DNA of 64,000 bases from Lewinellaceae bacterium (lineage in GTDB: Bacteria > Bacteroidota > Bacteroidia > Chitinophagales > Saprospiraceae), in NCBI GenBank assembly GCA_016716135.1, contig JADJWX010000006.1:310001-374000 (forward strand), read 5' to 3'. The position numbers and the translations under genes are program-made. The notes beneath the pieces are model-generated. The model made no database searches and had not been told where the DNA came from. It worked only from the letters and a program-made list of their open reading frames with translations. This document shows, piece by piece, positions 1 through 11,073 of this stretch. Each line of letters opens with the position of its first letter. The stretch's first letter is position 1.

Positions 1-736
1 TGTACACCTCATAGATCCGCAAGATGGAACCCACGGGGGTGACATTCATTTTACGGCTGTTTGCAGAGGGTCGTTGCCGGACATTCAGCCAGTCGGCCGT
101 GACATAGCCGTATTTGATCGGCGGACCCGGCGGCGGCGTGTACGGCTTGCCGTCGATAACATTTTGAACCAGCGGCAGGAAGTTGGTCACGGCATCGGCC
201 ACGGTGTTTCCACCGAAAAATGTGGTGCCCGGGCAGGTTTTGGTCATCCCGCTGCCATCGGTGCGGGCGCCGGTGCGCAAGTCGAACCAGTGGTGGTACA
301 CGACGTGGTCCGGGTTGGCTGGGATGCGAAAACGCCGGCACAGGGCCGCCGTTACCCGTACGATCGCCTCCCGGTGTTCGGCGCGCATAGCATCGCCGCC
401 TGCGTCGAAATTACCGACATTTTCGATGCAAATGGAATGCGAGTTAAACCCGTAGATGCAAGCCGGTGAGAGTTCCAGGTTGCGCCCGGTAACAATCTTT
501 CCATCGGGGAAAATGCTGAAATGCTGACCGATATCGAGCCATCCGTTTACGTTTTTGTGAAAATTCTGCATGCCTTTTTGAAGGTCAAAATGGTTGCTGC
601 CGGTGAAGTGCTGGTAACTGGGCGACCAGGTGTGGTGCTCTTGCACATAAAGCACCGTGCGGGCCACATCCTGCTGGGTAATCCAACGTTCAAACTCGGC
701 AGGTGTGAGCAGGGTAAAGCCAAATTTTTTTTCCAT
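1..736 (-). CDS. N-acetylmuramoyl-L-alanine amidase with SH3-like tail (partial)
   Basis: Read on the minus strand from ATG at 736, the frame is open to the window edge (245 codons), so the C-terminus is missing. An in-frame TAA lies 18 bases upstream of the ATG, which fixes the start. The first ~190 residues look like an amidase_2/PGRP-type peptidoglycan amidase: a HHTWSPSY segment, then NSHSICIENVGNF, then HHWFDLRTG and KTCPG, which are the usual positions of zinc-binding His residues and the last Cys/His ligand. Residues from about 215 (GYVTADWLNVRQRPS) resemble a bacterial SH3 domain that binds the cell wall. No signal peptide is visible, so export is unclear. It probably cleaves the amide bond between muramic acid and the stem peptide. 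Confidence 0.85.
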   Translation of the reverse strand, partial: MEKKFGFTLLTPAEFERWITQQDVARTVLYVQEHHTWSPSYQHFTGSNHFDLQKGMQNFHKNVNGWLDIGQHFSIFPDGKIVTGRNLELSPACIYGFNSHSICIENVGNFDAGGDAMRAEHREAIVRVTAALCRRFRIPANPDHVVYHHWFDLRTGARTDGSGMTKTCPGTTFFGGNTVADAVTNFLPLVQNVIDGKPYTPPPGPPIKYGYVTADWLNVRQRPSANSRKMNVTPVGSILRIYEVY

Positions 737-1742
737 TTGCAGTGTCTTGTTTGTTTAGGAGTAAACAGTCGGCGGTTCCGGATTGGCGCCAACGAGATAA
801 CGTAAAGGTCGGACTATTTTTTGTGCCGGTGGGTAAATGCCGGGCAGTTCGGGCGTGTTTCCTTGCGTAGCGTATTTCTTTTCGTAGCGTATTTCCTTGC
901 GTAGCGTATTTCCCGCAGAGTTACGCAGAGTTTGTAGCGCAGAGTTGCACCGAGTTAGAATTTACGTGAAGGGAAAAACTCTGCGTACGCTGCGGGCCAA
1001 CTTAGCGTAACTCTGCGGGAAATACACTACAAGGGAAATGGAAATACGCTACTAGGGAAAAGGAAATACTCCACAACGGAAACCCGCCATGCAACGCAGA
1101 ATTGAAATTTTTTAAAAAAATCAATACCCGCCCGCTCTTCCAAAATGTCGGATAAATAGCAAACAATCTGTGCGTTAGCAGAATTATGGTACAAACATAT
1201 CGCGCTTTTGCAGCAGTTATAAACGGGTGGAACAAACGCGTGTGCATCCGTTTATGCCAAAACTGGCCCGGTTTATGTTGTGTTTTTTACCACGATTAGG
1301 GTATTTGTGTCTGATGTGGCGGAAATGCGGGTTTTTGCGGCGCCGAAATGGTGGGAAGCGGGAATGAAGATTCGAATTAGTTGCTATCTTTGTTCGTCCG
1401 TTTCCAAACAGAAGGGAAAACAATTTCGGAAACGCTTTAATCCGCATCCAATACCGGTTTTCAGGGAGCATGGCTGATTTTTAACGCCGGCTGCCTGATC
1501 CAAAACATACAACAAGAGTAATCCTATGACAAAACTTTACTCTGCCCGCTTATGGGCGGCCCATGCCGGTTGCGTACGGAATTCCATTCCGGTTTACGCC
1601 TTTCTTCAAGCCTTTCCCGGGCTTCCCGGCTCCTTATTTTTCTCCAAAGTCTTTCCGTTTTTTCAAGTACTGTCCATAATCCCGTCGAGGGTCTGCCTGT
1701 CAGGCCGTTGACCGCTTTGCATTTATTCTAAATCCACATTCC
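737..1742. other. Non-coding stretch between amidase and giant gene
   Basis: About 1 kb with no convincing gene. It holds the repeat block at 863-1070, and a -7-like box TATCTTTG at 1385-1392 without a clear TTG 20 bases before it. If that box is used, the giant gene would have a leader of roughly 340 bases. A 61-codon open frame at 1526-1711 (ATG after an AAGAGTAAT stretch) could be a leader peptide, but nothing supports it beyond its position. Confidence 0.5.
863..1070. repeat. Short direct and inverted repeats (REP-like)
   Basis: Three head-to-tail copies of a GCGTAGCGTATTTC-like unit (863-910) lead into an arm reading TTTCCCGCAGAGTTACGC (about 910-927). The reverse complement GCGTAACTCTGCGGGAAA lies at about 1005-1022 and is followed by inverted versions of the TAGCGTATTTCC units (to about 1070). 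The whole can fold into a long imperfect hairpin. It sits upstream of two divergent genes. Confidence 0.7.
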
Positions 1743-3075
1743 ATGCGCCGATTTCACTTCAAGCAAGACATCTCAACCTCCTCACCCCCTGCTAAATCAA
1801 CTTCTACTATGCGAAACGATCTACCAACTTGTACCGGCACACCCGAAACCGGAACCAACCTCACCCACGACCCGGTAAATCCCTTAAATACGATCGCCCT
1901 GCCGGTAAGCGATGTGCACGGACCGGCGGTGGTGTTTTCGTGGGGCGGGAAGATTGGTTTATTCCTCTTTGCACTGATCTTCTGCGGGCAGGTTGCTGTG
2001 GCGCAGAATGTTACGAATTTAACTACCACGTTGATGTTTACCGCTTTGATGCGGCTATAGCGATGCAGGGACAAAGACATGTTTTGTCGCCACCTCGGTA
2101 CCCAGATCACAGTAAATAAAACCTCCCCGGCAGGCCAAATCGGGCATTGCCCGAACACTGAAAATATCGGGTTGCAGAATCGATCATCACAGATGGGAGC
2201 GCAGCTCTGGGTACGAATACGGTAACTCTTATGGTTTTCATATTTTACAAACCAACACGACTACGCCTGTTTCACTAGGTGGTGGGGCTATTGTCACCAT
2301 CCAAAACTGCATCATTGAGCGCAATGGAGTAGCTGCAGGTAGCACAGTGCGGGGAATCGAAATTTCGGCTGGCGCCGGTGCCAAGGTGATAACCAATAAT
2401 AAGTTCACCGGGGATGCCTCTGGCGGTTGTTCACCGCCATAATGGACTTGGAAAATTGACGGCACCGTCAACTGCGCGCATGTCGATCAACATTCAAACA
2501 ACGTATTTCAAGACTGCCGCACAGCCTCACCTGACGACTACGGGCTACGGTTACAGCTTGCAATTTTGACATTAACGGAACCCGACCTTTGAATACCCCT
2601 ACGGGTTCATATACTTGGGGCGCCAATGGTTTAAAGTCGCCTGCAGCGCTTCGGTATTAATCTTTCCGAGTAACTACGGCATTCCGGCTCGATATTACGG
2701 CTGGCACATTCAATGGCACGGCGTTCAGTGCCATGTCTTTGGCTGATTTGTTTAATATTGAAGCTGGCATGTATCACCGCAGCCGTAGTGGCCGCAATGG
2801 CTTGGTATATTATGTAGCCAATAACTTGTTCGTACGTTCTGACATCAATACCAACATTCAGACCGCCATTGATTACGCCGCTTCTGGCGACGTGGTGAAT
2901 GTGATGGATGGAACGTACAACCAACGTTTGACACTCTCCAAATCCCTAACCCTCGACGGCCAAAGCGAAGCCGGCACCATTCTCGACGGTACCAGCACTT
3001 GGCGCTGGGCGTGGCATTGCCATAAATTCAGGTATAACCGATGTCACCATCCGCGACCTGACTGTACAAAACCAC
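1743..3075 (+). pseudogene. Frame-broken 5' part of the giant HYR-repeat gene
   Basis: The first open frame (1743-2060; a second ATG at 1809) encodes a signal peptide ending LFALIFCGQVAVAQ. After it, recognisable protein continues only by changing frame: about 2030, 2062, 2105, 2185, 2228, 2430, 2565 and 3000. The pieces read as a parallel beta-helix (TIQNCIIERNGVAAG; NTNIQTAIDYAASGD; LTLDGQSEAGTILDG) and join in sense to the long frame that follows. At about 3000, removing one T from ACTTGGC restores GTSTGAGRGIAI, which runs straight into the next entry. No start codon suits the downstream frame on its own (3076 is only a TTG). So this is the true 5' end of the gene, either decayed or badly sequenced. 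Confidence 0.75.
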
Positions 3076-6000
3076 TTGGGTTCCAACGGCAACACGCATG
3101 CCGGCATTTACGGCATCGGTGGAAACAACAACCTGCTTGTTGAACACGTGACGATCCAAAACAACGTCGGCGGCAGCGGCTTTTATGCCGACGGCCCGGT
3201 CGACAACGTCACCCTCGACGATGTCACCTCTTCAGGCCATACCACCGGCGCTCGCGGCATCGTGATTTGGAACGGCCACAAAAGCAATATCACCATTACA
3301 AATTGCACGGTGTTCAACAACAACTGCTGCGGCATCGAATTGCAGGATGGCACAGCCTCCGGCGTGAATATGTCGAACAACACCGTGTTCGATAACGGCG
3401 ACAGCGGCATGAGCGCCGTCGGTCTCGACGGCAGCGACGGTCCTAACTCCATTTCAGGAAATACGCTGACCGATAACGGCCGTTTTGGTATTGAAATTAA
3501 AAACCCGAATGGCAGCGGCGGCGATATCGTTGTAGCCGGGAATAATGTACAACAATCGGCATCCTTTTTTAGCTTGCGTCCCTCCGAAGTGCGTGACATA
3601 GCAGGCATTATTGTTATGCGACGCGGCGTGTTAGCCGGAAATGTCGACGTGCCGCGCGGCGTATCCGTAACCGGAAATACGGTGAGCGGTTATGTGCAGG
3701 ACAATCCCGGTAGCAGCAGTGAAGGCTTCGGTATCGTGATCGAAGGCATCAACCACACCCTGTCGGGAAACAGTGCCGGCGGCTGCGATGTGCCCTTCCA
3801 GCAACAGGCCGGGCATACGCCCTACCCAGGTGATGGCAATCAAGCTGATGTGTCCGACATGTACTTCGGTCGCGGTAATTCGCCTATTTCCTGTGGCAAC
3901 ACCATCACCGACGCGCCGTTGCGCAATGTGCCGGGCGACCTCACTGTAGGCCCGGGTTCTGTCGAAAATATCCGCACGACCGAAGTGTTCTGCTCCATCC
4001 AGGCGGGCATCGACGATTCGGATACCGCCAACGGGGATACACTCGCTGTGCATAGTGGCACGTATGTGGAAGATGTGGATGCCTCGGTAAAAGACATCGT
4101 ACTGTCGCCAGGTAACAGCCCCGGCCAGGTAACCATCGACGGAGACCTGGATCTCAACGCCGGCGACGGGCTCCATATGGAAATTAACGGCGCAACGCCG
4201 GGCAGCGGATACGACCAGATCGTTGTGACCGGCGCTGTGGATATTACCGGCGCAACGCTGGGTGTGGTGCTCGACTACGTACCGCTCGGCAGCGACCAGT
4301 TCGTGCTGATCGACGCATCGTCGCCCGTCACCGGCACGTTTGCCCAGGGAAGTTCCATCACCGTGGGGGCCTACACCTTTACGATAAACTACAGCGGTGG
4401 CGACGACGGTTTTGACGTCGTACTCAGCCTGAACTGCGGTACCTCCTGCGGCCCCACCACCTATACGGGAAGTATAACCTTGTCGACGCAGTCTCAGGTC
4501 GATGCCTTTGTGGCTGCCGGCAATTGCAAATACACCCACATCACCGGCAACCTGACCATCGACGGCAACGGCAACCCCGACGGAACCCTCGACCCCATCA
4601 CCTCGCTGTGTACGCTGACCGACCTGGACCAGGTGGATGGCAACGTGGTGATCCGCGATTTTACCGACCCGCTCAACCTGACCACGCTGGACGAACTCGC
4701 CAACCTGCGCGAAATCGGCGGCAGCCTGACCATCGGCGGCAACGCCGGCAACGCCAACCCGCAATTTGTTGAAATCGAGCTGGTTGGACTTGAACTGGTG
4801 AGCAGTGGCGGCATTTCCATCACGCACAACGCAAATGTTGTTCCCATTGAAATGGTTCAGTTGAACCTGGTCGGTACGTCCGTTTCCATTACCAACAACC
4901 CGGCCCTGGAATCCATCCTTTTGGGCGACGGCACTGCAACTGTCGGGCAGAATGTGACCATTCAAAACAATAACGCCGTAGCCTTGCAACTGGTCAATTT
5001 GGGCCTGCAAAGTATCGGCGGAAACCTCAACCTGGACAACAACAACAACTCGGCGAATACAGCGGTGCAGCTGCCCAACCTGACCACCGTGGGCGGAAAT
5101 ATCAACATCGCGCAATTTGCGCAAAGCATCAGCGCGCCCACCGCGTTGGCCGTTACCGGCAACGTAACGCTGAACGACAACAACGCCCTGTGCAACCTCA
5201 ACCTGGGCGGCTTGCAAACTATCGGCGGCTTTTTATCGGTTACCGAGAATTTTGACGCCTGTGGCGGCCCAATGGTCAATTTTACCGGCCTGCAAACAGT
5301 GGGTAACTACCTCGCGTTCTCCGGCAATGACGACTTGCCCGATCTGGATTTTGCCGGCCTGACGGCCGTAAACGGCGCGACCGGCGCCAACCGCAGCATC
5401 GACATCAACAACAACGATAACAACCTGCAACAGGTGTTATTTCCCATGCTCAACACCGGCACGACCGGGGAATTTCGGGTAATCGGAAACGCCGCCCTGC
5501 AAAATATCGCCGCGCCGATGCTGCCTTCCGTAGGCGAAGACCTGCGTTTGGAAGATAATAACTTGGTCAATGCCATCAATTTCGGAGCCCTGCAATCGGT
5601 AGCCGAACTGATCAATATTGACGACGAAGATGCCTTGTCCGATCTCAGTGGTTTTGGAATGTTGCACACCGTCAATCATTTAACCATAAATGGCAACAAC
5701 GCGCTAACCCAGTTCAGCAGCCTGGGCATGGTGACCGCCACTGCCGGAAACCTGAATATTACCAACAATCCTGCCCTGGCAAATCTTGCAGGCCTTGCAA
5801 CACTGGTAACGGTAGGCGGAAACATGGCGTTCACCAACAACGATGCCGCCACCACACTGGACGGCCCCACCGGGTTCGCCGCGCTGGATGTTGTGACCGG
5901 TACATTTTCCGCTACCGGAAACGCCATGCTGGCCAATTGTTGTGTGGTGCCCTGCCAGGTGGAAGACCCCAACAACCCCGGCCTAACAGATGGCGGCGGT

Positions 6001-9000
6001 GCAATATCAATCTCCGGCAACAACGGCCCCGGCCAATGCACCAACCTGCCGGAAGCGCAAACGGCTTGTTCAGTTCAGTTCGTAGCCTGCCCGGCCGATG
6101 TAACGGTTGAAGGCTGCACGGAGGACGATGTTATTTCTTCGTCTGCCTTGCCATTTCACGGCGATGCCGGCAATCCAACCCCGATTACTGAAATGCAATT
6201 CTCCGATGAAGGCGGCAGTTTGTCCGCCGGTTGCACACTGGCCAGTCTGGAATATTGGGATGAAATTACCAACACCGAATGCCCGGTTGTGGTGACCCGG
6301 ACATTCCGCGCTACGGATGAACTGGGCGATGTGGTTACCTGCACCCAAATTTTTGAAATAGAAGATACTACGCCTCCGGCAGGCACTGCCCCGGCGGGCC
6401 AAACCGGTATCAATGCCTGTTATATTGATGCTTCAACGCCTCCTGTCGGCACCCCGGCCTTCGATCCGGTTGCCGCTGCCGCAGGCTATTCCGACAATTG
6501 CAACGGCCCGGTGAGCGCCACACTGGTCAATACCGCCGTTTCCGGTGACGATTGCAACTGGACCGTCACCTACACGTTTACCGTGACCGATGCTTGCACT
6601 AATGTGCTCACCAGCCAGGTGATCCAGCATTCCGGCAACGACCAAACCCCGCCGAGCGGGACTGCCCCGGCGGGCCAAACCGGCATCAACGCCTGTTACA
6701 TCGACGCCACCACACCGCCGACCGGCGCGCCGGCTTTCGATCCAATGGCCGCTGCTGCCGGCTATACCGATAATTGTGACGGCAGTGTTTCGGCTGTGCT
6801 CACGGGTACCGACGTCTCCGGTGATAATTGTTCCTGGACGTTGACCTACACCTTCAGCGTGTTCGATTTCTGTGAAAATGAGTTAGCCGGCCAAACTATC
6901 GAGCATACCGGCGGGGATACCGAGGCGCCCATGCTAACCGGCACGCTCCCCGGCGGAGCCCAGGGCAATCTTTGCCTGAGTGCCTCACCGGGTGCGCCGA
7001 CGGAATCGGCTATCGCAGCCCAGTACACGGATAACTGCAACACCGTAATTGTTAACCAAATCGGCTCCGACGTGACCGGAACGGATTGCAGCTGGACGGC
7101 GACGTACACTTACACCGTGGAAGACGGTTGCGGCCAACAAACGAACAATGCAGTGGTGGTTTTCAGCGGCGGGGATGATCAAGCCCCATTCCTTGCTGAT
7201 ATCAGCGTGGATTGCAGCAGTTTGAATATGAGCGGCCTGAACCAATGTCTGGCAACAGCAACAACCTTTAACCCGGCCTCGCTGGAATCGGCTGTTGCGG
7301 CCCTGTATGAGGATAACTGCGCCACAAACGTTACCGTAAGTTACACGACCACCGATGCCGGTTCAGGTAATTCCGATTGTGCCTGGACGTTCACCTATAA
7401 TTTTACGATCGAAGATGATTGTGAAAATACAACCAGTTGTTCGGTGACTTACAGCGGCGGCGATTCACAGGCGCCGGAACTGGCCGGGACACTGCCCGGC
7501 GGCCCGGTTGGAAGTGCTTGTCTTGCCGATGTACCGGCTGCACCGTCAGGATCGGCAATTGCCATGCAATACACCGACAATTGCGGTGCCATTACGGCAA
7601 ATCTGGTGGGTACCGACGTGACCGGAACGGATTGCAGCTGGACGGCTACTTACACTTATTCCGTTGTGGATGAATGTAGTAACACCAACAGCGTCAATGC
7701 CGTGGTAACGTATACCGGAGGCGATACCGAAGCGCCCACGCTTGCCGATATCGGTGTGGACTGCAGCAGCCTGGACATGACGGACTTGAACCAGTGCCTG
7801 GCTGACGCCATTGCATTTGACCCGGAATCGCTTGAAGGCGCCGTGGCCGCTTTGTACGAAGACAACTGCCCGGGTATGCTTACGGCAACCCACACAACCA
7901 CGGATGCGCCCACAATGAACAGCGATTGCGCCTGGAGTTTTACCTACAATTTTGATGTTTCAGACGGCTGCGGCCAAACAACTACCTGCTCGATTACTTA
8001 CAGCGGCGGGGATGACTCGGCTCCTGTACTTACCGGCACATTACCGTCGGGCGCAACCGAACAGGATTTGTGCTTCAACGCAATCCCGACTGGGCCTACA
8101 GAACAGGAAATAGCAGACCAGTACTCCGATTGCAGTGGTGTAAACGTCGTAAAAAGCGGTACGCCCACTGGAGATGATTGCAGCTGGGAGGTAACCTACA
8201 CTTACACCATTACGGACAACTGTTCCAACACCGCATCTGCTGTCGAAATAACGTACAACGGTGGCGACGGCAGTGCTCCAAGCTTCACCGTCCCGCCAAC
8301 CGTAACCGGCAACGACGGCGTCCAATGCGAAAACGACAACAACCTCAACGAAACCGGTTTCCCAACCAACCTGACCGACAACTGCCTGGCCGATGAGGCC
8401 GATGCCTCCTCGGGTTATACCGCTGGGGCTTCCTCCTGGACCACCGCCGGCGGCTACACGGTTTCCTATTCCGATTTTATTGAAAACCCGCATCCGAACG
8501 GCGATTGCAGCCTGACGACCAACGGACTCTACCGCCGCAAATACCGCATCACCCGCACCTTCCGTGTGGAAGACGCCTGCGGCAATTTCACCACGGCCAC
8601 CCAACTGGTTAACATCGTGGATAACACCCCGCCGGTGCTCGCCGGCTGCCCGGGCGATATTACCGTGGAATGCGACATGGTACCCGATCCGCCTGTGATC
8701 GGTACGGATATAACCGCTACCGATAACTGCGATGACCCTGAAGATATCACGATCGAACTGGACGAAACAATCACGCCGGGCATTTGCTCGACGGCTTATT
8801 CGATTACCCGCGTCTGGACGGCTACGGACCTTTGCGGCTATGCTTCGGCTTGCACGCAGGTGATTACCGTCGAGGATACGCAGGCGCCGACGTTGATCAC
8901 TACCGGAGAAGATTGCAGCAGCCTGGACATGACAGGCTTGACCCAGTGCCTGGCTGATGCCATTGCATTTGACCCGGAATCGCTGGAAGGCGCCGTGGCC

Positions 9001-11073
9001 GCTTTGTACGAAGACAACTGCCCGGGTATGCTTACGGCGACCCATACAACTACCGATGCGCCCACGATGAACAGTGATTGCGCCTGGAGTTTTACCTATA
9101 ATTTTGAAATTAAAGACGATTGCGGAAATACAGCCACCTGCTCGGTGACGTACAGCGGCGGCGAAACAGAACCGCCAACCATCGTTTGCCCGCCCGCACT
9201 CACCGCAAGCTGCGATATCGATGAGCAACAACCATATGCCGACCTTGCCGCATTCCAGAATGCCGGCGGCTCGGCTTCCGACAACTGCGCGCTCAATACG
9301 GCTAGCTTCACGTTCGGCGGCGACATCTCCGACGACAATTCCTGCCCGGAAACGGTGACACGTTTTTACAATATCAGTGATTTTTGCGGCCGCGTTTCCA
9401 CTTGCACCCAAATCATCACAATTGATGATGAAGTAGCGCCGACACTGACCTGCCCGCCGGCAATTATCAATGTATGTTCTATCGGTGATGTGCCCCCGTA
9501 CATCAATTTCAATGCCTTCGAAACCGCAGGCGGTACTGCTGATGATAATTGCGCCATTGATGAAGGCAGTTTTGATCTCTTTGATGTCGGTACCGACGAA
9601 GGGTCATGCCCGGAAACTATTACCCGCACGTATGTGATTGAAGACCAATGCGGCAACCCGACAACCTGTACGCAGGTAATTGTTGTAAACGATATTATCG
9701 ACCCAACCCTGACCTGCCCGCCCGCACTCACCGCCGTTTGTAACATCAGCGAAATACCGCCGTACGCGGATTACGCGGCCTTCGAAACCGCCGGCGGCGC
9801 GGCTTCGGATAACTGCGGTATAGACACAGGTACATTTGAAATGTCGGGCCAAACGTCGAACAGCCAGAGCTGCCCCGAAACCATTACCCGCACCTACTAC
9901 ATCGAAGACGACTGCGGCAATTTTGCCATTTGCACGCAAACGATCGTGGTGGACGACGAGGTGGAACCCACGCTGACCTGCCCGGCCGAACTGGCTGCAA
10001 TTTGCGACAGCGATGAACAGGCCGTCTATGCCAATTTCGATGCCTTTGAAACGGCAGGCGGCAGCGCCGCCGATAATTGTGCCATTGATGAAGGCAGTTT
10101 CCAACTGCTGGATGAAGATTCGGACGGCGAAACCTGTCCGGAAACGGTAACCCGTACCTACCAGATTGCCGACCAATGCGGCAACCTGGCCACCTGCGAG
10201 CAGCGCATCGTGGTAAACGACGTGGAAGCGCCCGAACTGACCTGTCCGGCCAACCTGACCGCCACCTGTTCGATCACCGAACAACCCGCGTATGCCGACC
10301 TGGCTGCCTTTGAAACTGCGGGTGGCGAAGCCGATGATAATTGCGGCATCGACGCGCTTTCGTTTACGTTGTTTTCAGAAATTTCAGACAACAATACTTG
10401 TCCGGAAGTGATCACGCGCACCTACCGGATCGCCGATTTGTGTGGCAACACTGCTGCTTGCGAACAAACGATCACGATTGACGACGAGGAAATTCCGGAA
10501 TTGGTTTGTCCGGCAAATCTGACGGCCACCTGTTCGATTACCGAACAACCGCCGTACACCAGCCTGGTCGGATTTGAAGCGGCCAACGGCACGGCCGATG
10601 ACAACTGCGGCATCAATGCAAGTTCGTTTGTCTTGCTGTCGGAGATTTCGGATGACAATTCCTGCCCGGAAGTGGTCACGCGCACCTACCAGGTGGCCGA
10701 TTTGTGTGGAAATGTTTCGAGTTGCGTGCAAACGGTGACGATTGACGATGAAATCGACCCAACCCTGACCTGCCCGCCCGCACTCACCGCCGTTTGCAAC
10801 ATCAGCGAAATACCGCCGTACGCGGATTACGCGGCCTTCGAAACCGCCGGCGGCGCGGCTTCGGATAACTGCGGTATAGACACAGGTACATTTGAAATGT
10901 CGGGCCAAACGTCGAACAGCCAGGAGCCGCCCCGAAACCATTACCCGCACCTACTACATCGAAGACGACTGCGGCAATTTTGCCATTTGCACGCAAACGA
11001 TCGTGGTGGACGACGAGGTGGAACCCACGCTGACCTGCCCGGCCGAACTGGCTGCAATTTGCGACAGCGATGA
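3076..11073 (+). CDS. Giant secreted beta-helix/receptor-L/HYR-repeat protein, segment A
   Basis: This is the middle of one giant gene; in-frame sense begins near 3001 and ends at about 10922, where one extra G shifts frame and the last ~50 codons are out of frame. Order of domains: right-handed beta-helix with N-rich turns (residues 1-~300); a linker with a SIQAGIDDSDTANG beta-helix-like start; a receptor-L-domain-like region (about 460-990) full of NLTxxGGNLxIxNN motifs; then Cys-bearing Ig-like/HYR repeats of 85-90 residues with conserved TCP, DNC, and ACGN/DCGN motifs. A surface adhesin or matrix role is inferred; such proteins have no catalytic motif. The last four repeats are duplicated at 9697-11809. 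Read with the next entry it is one polypeptide. Confidence 0.8.
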   Translation: MGSNGNTHAGIYGIGGNNNLLVEHVTIQNNVGGSGFYADGPVDNVTLDDVTSSGHTTGARGIVIWNGHKSNITITNCTVFNNNCCGIELQDGTASGVNMSNNTVFDNGDSGMSAVGLDGSDGPNSISGNTLTDNGRFGIEIKNPNGSGGDIVVAGNNVQQSASFFSLRPSEVRDIAGIIVMRRGVLAGNVDVPRGVSVTGNTVSGYVQDNPGSSSEGFGIVIEGINHTLSGNSAGGCDVPFQQQAGHTPYPGDGNQADVSDMYFGRGNSPISCGNTITDAPLRNVPGDLTVGPGSVENIRTTEVFCSIQAGIDDSDTANGDTLAVHSGTYVEDVDASVKDIVLSPGNSPGQVTIDGDLDLNAGDGLHMEINGATPGSGYDQIVVTGAVDITGATLGVVLDYVPLGSDQFVLIDASSPVTGTFAQGSSITVGAYTFTINYSGGDDGFDVVLSLNCGTSCGPTTYTGSITLSTQSQVDAFVAAGNCKYTHITGNLTIDGNGNPDGTLDPITSLCTLTDLDQVDGNVVIRDFTDPLNLTTLDELANLREIGGSLTIGGNAGNANPQFVEIELVGLELVSSGGISITHNANVVPIEMVQLNLVGTSVSITNNPALESILLGDGTATVGQNVTIQNNNAVALQLVNLGLQSIGGNLNLDNNNNSANTAVQLPNLTTVGGNINIAQFAQSISAPTALAVTGNVTLNDNNALCNLNLGGLQTIGGFLSVTENFDACGGPMVNFTGLQTVGNYLAFSGNDDLPDLDFAGLTAVNGATGANRSIDINNNDNNLQQVLFPMLNTGTTGEFRVIGNAALQNIAAPMLPSVGEDLRLEDNNLVNAINFGALQSVAELINIDDEDALSDLSGFGMLHTVNHLTINGNNALTQFSSLGMVTATAGNLNITNNPALANLAGLATLVTVGGNMAFTNNDAATTLDGPTGFAALDVVTGTFSATGNAMLANCCVVPCQVEDPNNPGLTDGGGAISISGNNGPGQCTNLPEAQTACSVQFVACPADVTVEGCTEDDVISSSALPFHGDAGNPTPITEMQFSDEGGSLSAGCTLASLEYWDEITNTECPVVVTRTFRATDELGDVVTCTQIFEIEDTTPPAGTAPAGQTGINACYIDASTPPVGTPAFDPVAAAAGYSDNCNGPVSATLVNTAVSGDDCNWTVTYTFTVTDACTNVLTSQVIQHSGNDQTPPSGTAPAGQTGINACYIDATTPPTGAPAFDPMAAAAGYTDNCDGSVSAVLTGTDVSGDNCSWTLTYTFSVFDFCENELAGQTIEHTGGDTEAPMLTGTLPGGAQGNLCLSASPGAPTESAIAAQYTDNCNTVIVNQIGSDVTGTDCSWTATYTYTVEDGCGQQTNNAVVVFSGGDDQAPFLADISVDCSSLNMSGLNQCLATATTFNPASLESAVAALYEDNCATNVTVSYTTTDAGSGNSDCAWTFTYNFTIEDDCENTTSCSVTYSGGDSQAPELAGTLPGGPVGSACLADVPAAPSGSAIAMQYTDNCGAITANLVGTDVTGTDCSWTATYTYSVVDECSNTNSVNAVVTYTGGDTEAPTLADIGVDCSSLDMTDLNQCLADAIAFDPESLEGAVAALYEDNCPGMLTATHTTTDAPTMNSDCAWSFTYNFDVSDGCGQTTTCSITYSGGDDSAPVLTGTLPSGATEQDLCFNAIPTGPTEQEIADQYSDCSGVNVVKSGTPTGDDCSWEVTYTYTITDNCSNTASAVEITYNGGDGSAPSFTVPPTVTGNDGVQCENDNNLNETGFPTNLTDNCLADEADASSGYTAGASSWTTAGGYTVSYSDFIENPHPNGDCSLTTNGLYRRKYRITRTFRVEDACGNFTTATQLVNIVDNTPPVLAGCPGDITVECDMVPDPPVIGTDITATDNCDDPEDITIELDETITPGICSTAYSITRVWTATDLCGYASACTQVITVEDTQAPTLITTGEDCSSLDMTGLTQCLADAIAFDPESLEGAVAALYEDNCPGMLTATHTTTDAPTMNSDCAWSFTYNFEIKDDCGNTATCSVTYSGGETEPPTIVCPPALTASCDIDEQQPYADLAAFQNAGGSASDNCALNTASFTFGGDISDDNSCPETVTRFYNISDFCGRVSTCTQIITIDDEVAPTLTCPPAIINVCSIGDVPPYINFNAFETAGGTADDNCAIDEGSFDLFDVGTDEGSCPETITRTYVIEDQCGNPTTCTQVIVVNDIIDPTLTCPPALTAVCNISEIPPYADYAAFETAGGAASDNCGIDTGTFEMSGQTSNSQSCPETITRTYYIEDDCGNFAICTQTIVVDDEVEPTLTCPAELAAICDSDEQAVYANFDAFETAGGSAADNCAIDEGSFQLLDEDSDGETCPETVTRTYQIADQCGNLATCEQRIVVNDVEAPELTCPANLTATCSITEQPAYADLAAFETAGGEADDNCGIDALSFTLFSEISDNNTCPEVITRTYRIADLCGNTAACEQTITIDDEEIPELVCPANLTATCSITEQPPYTSLVGFEAANGTADDNCGINASSFVLLSEISDDNSCPEVVTRTYQVADLCGNVSSCVQTVTIDDEIDPTLTCPPALTAVCNISEIPPYADYAAFETAGGAASDNCGIDTGTFEMSGQTSNSQEPPRNHYPHLLHRRRLRQFCHLHANDRGGRRGGTHADLPGRTGCNLRQR

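Noticed and set aside
863..1070. CRISPR-like short repeats
   Set aside because: Units are irregular, in both orientations and without spacers of even length.
1526..1711. Small open frame before the giant gene
   Set aside because: No homologue recognised and no promoter or ribosome site that requires it; only mentioned as a possible leader.
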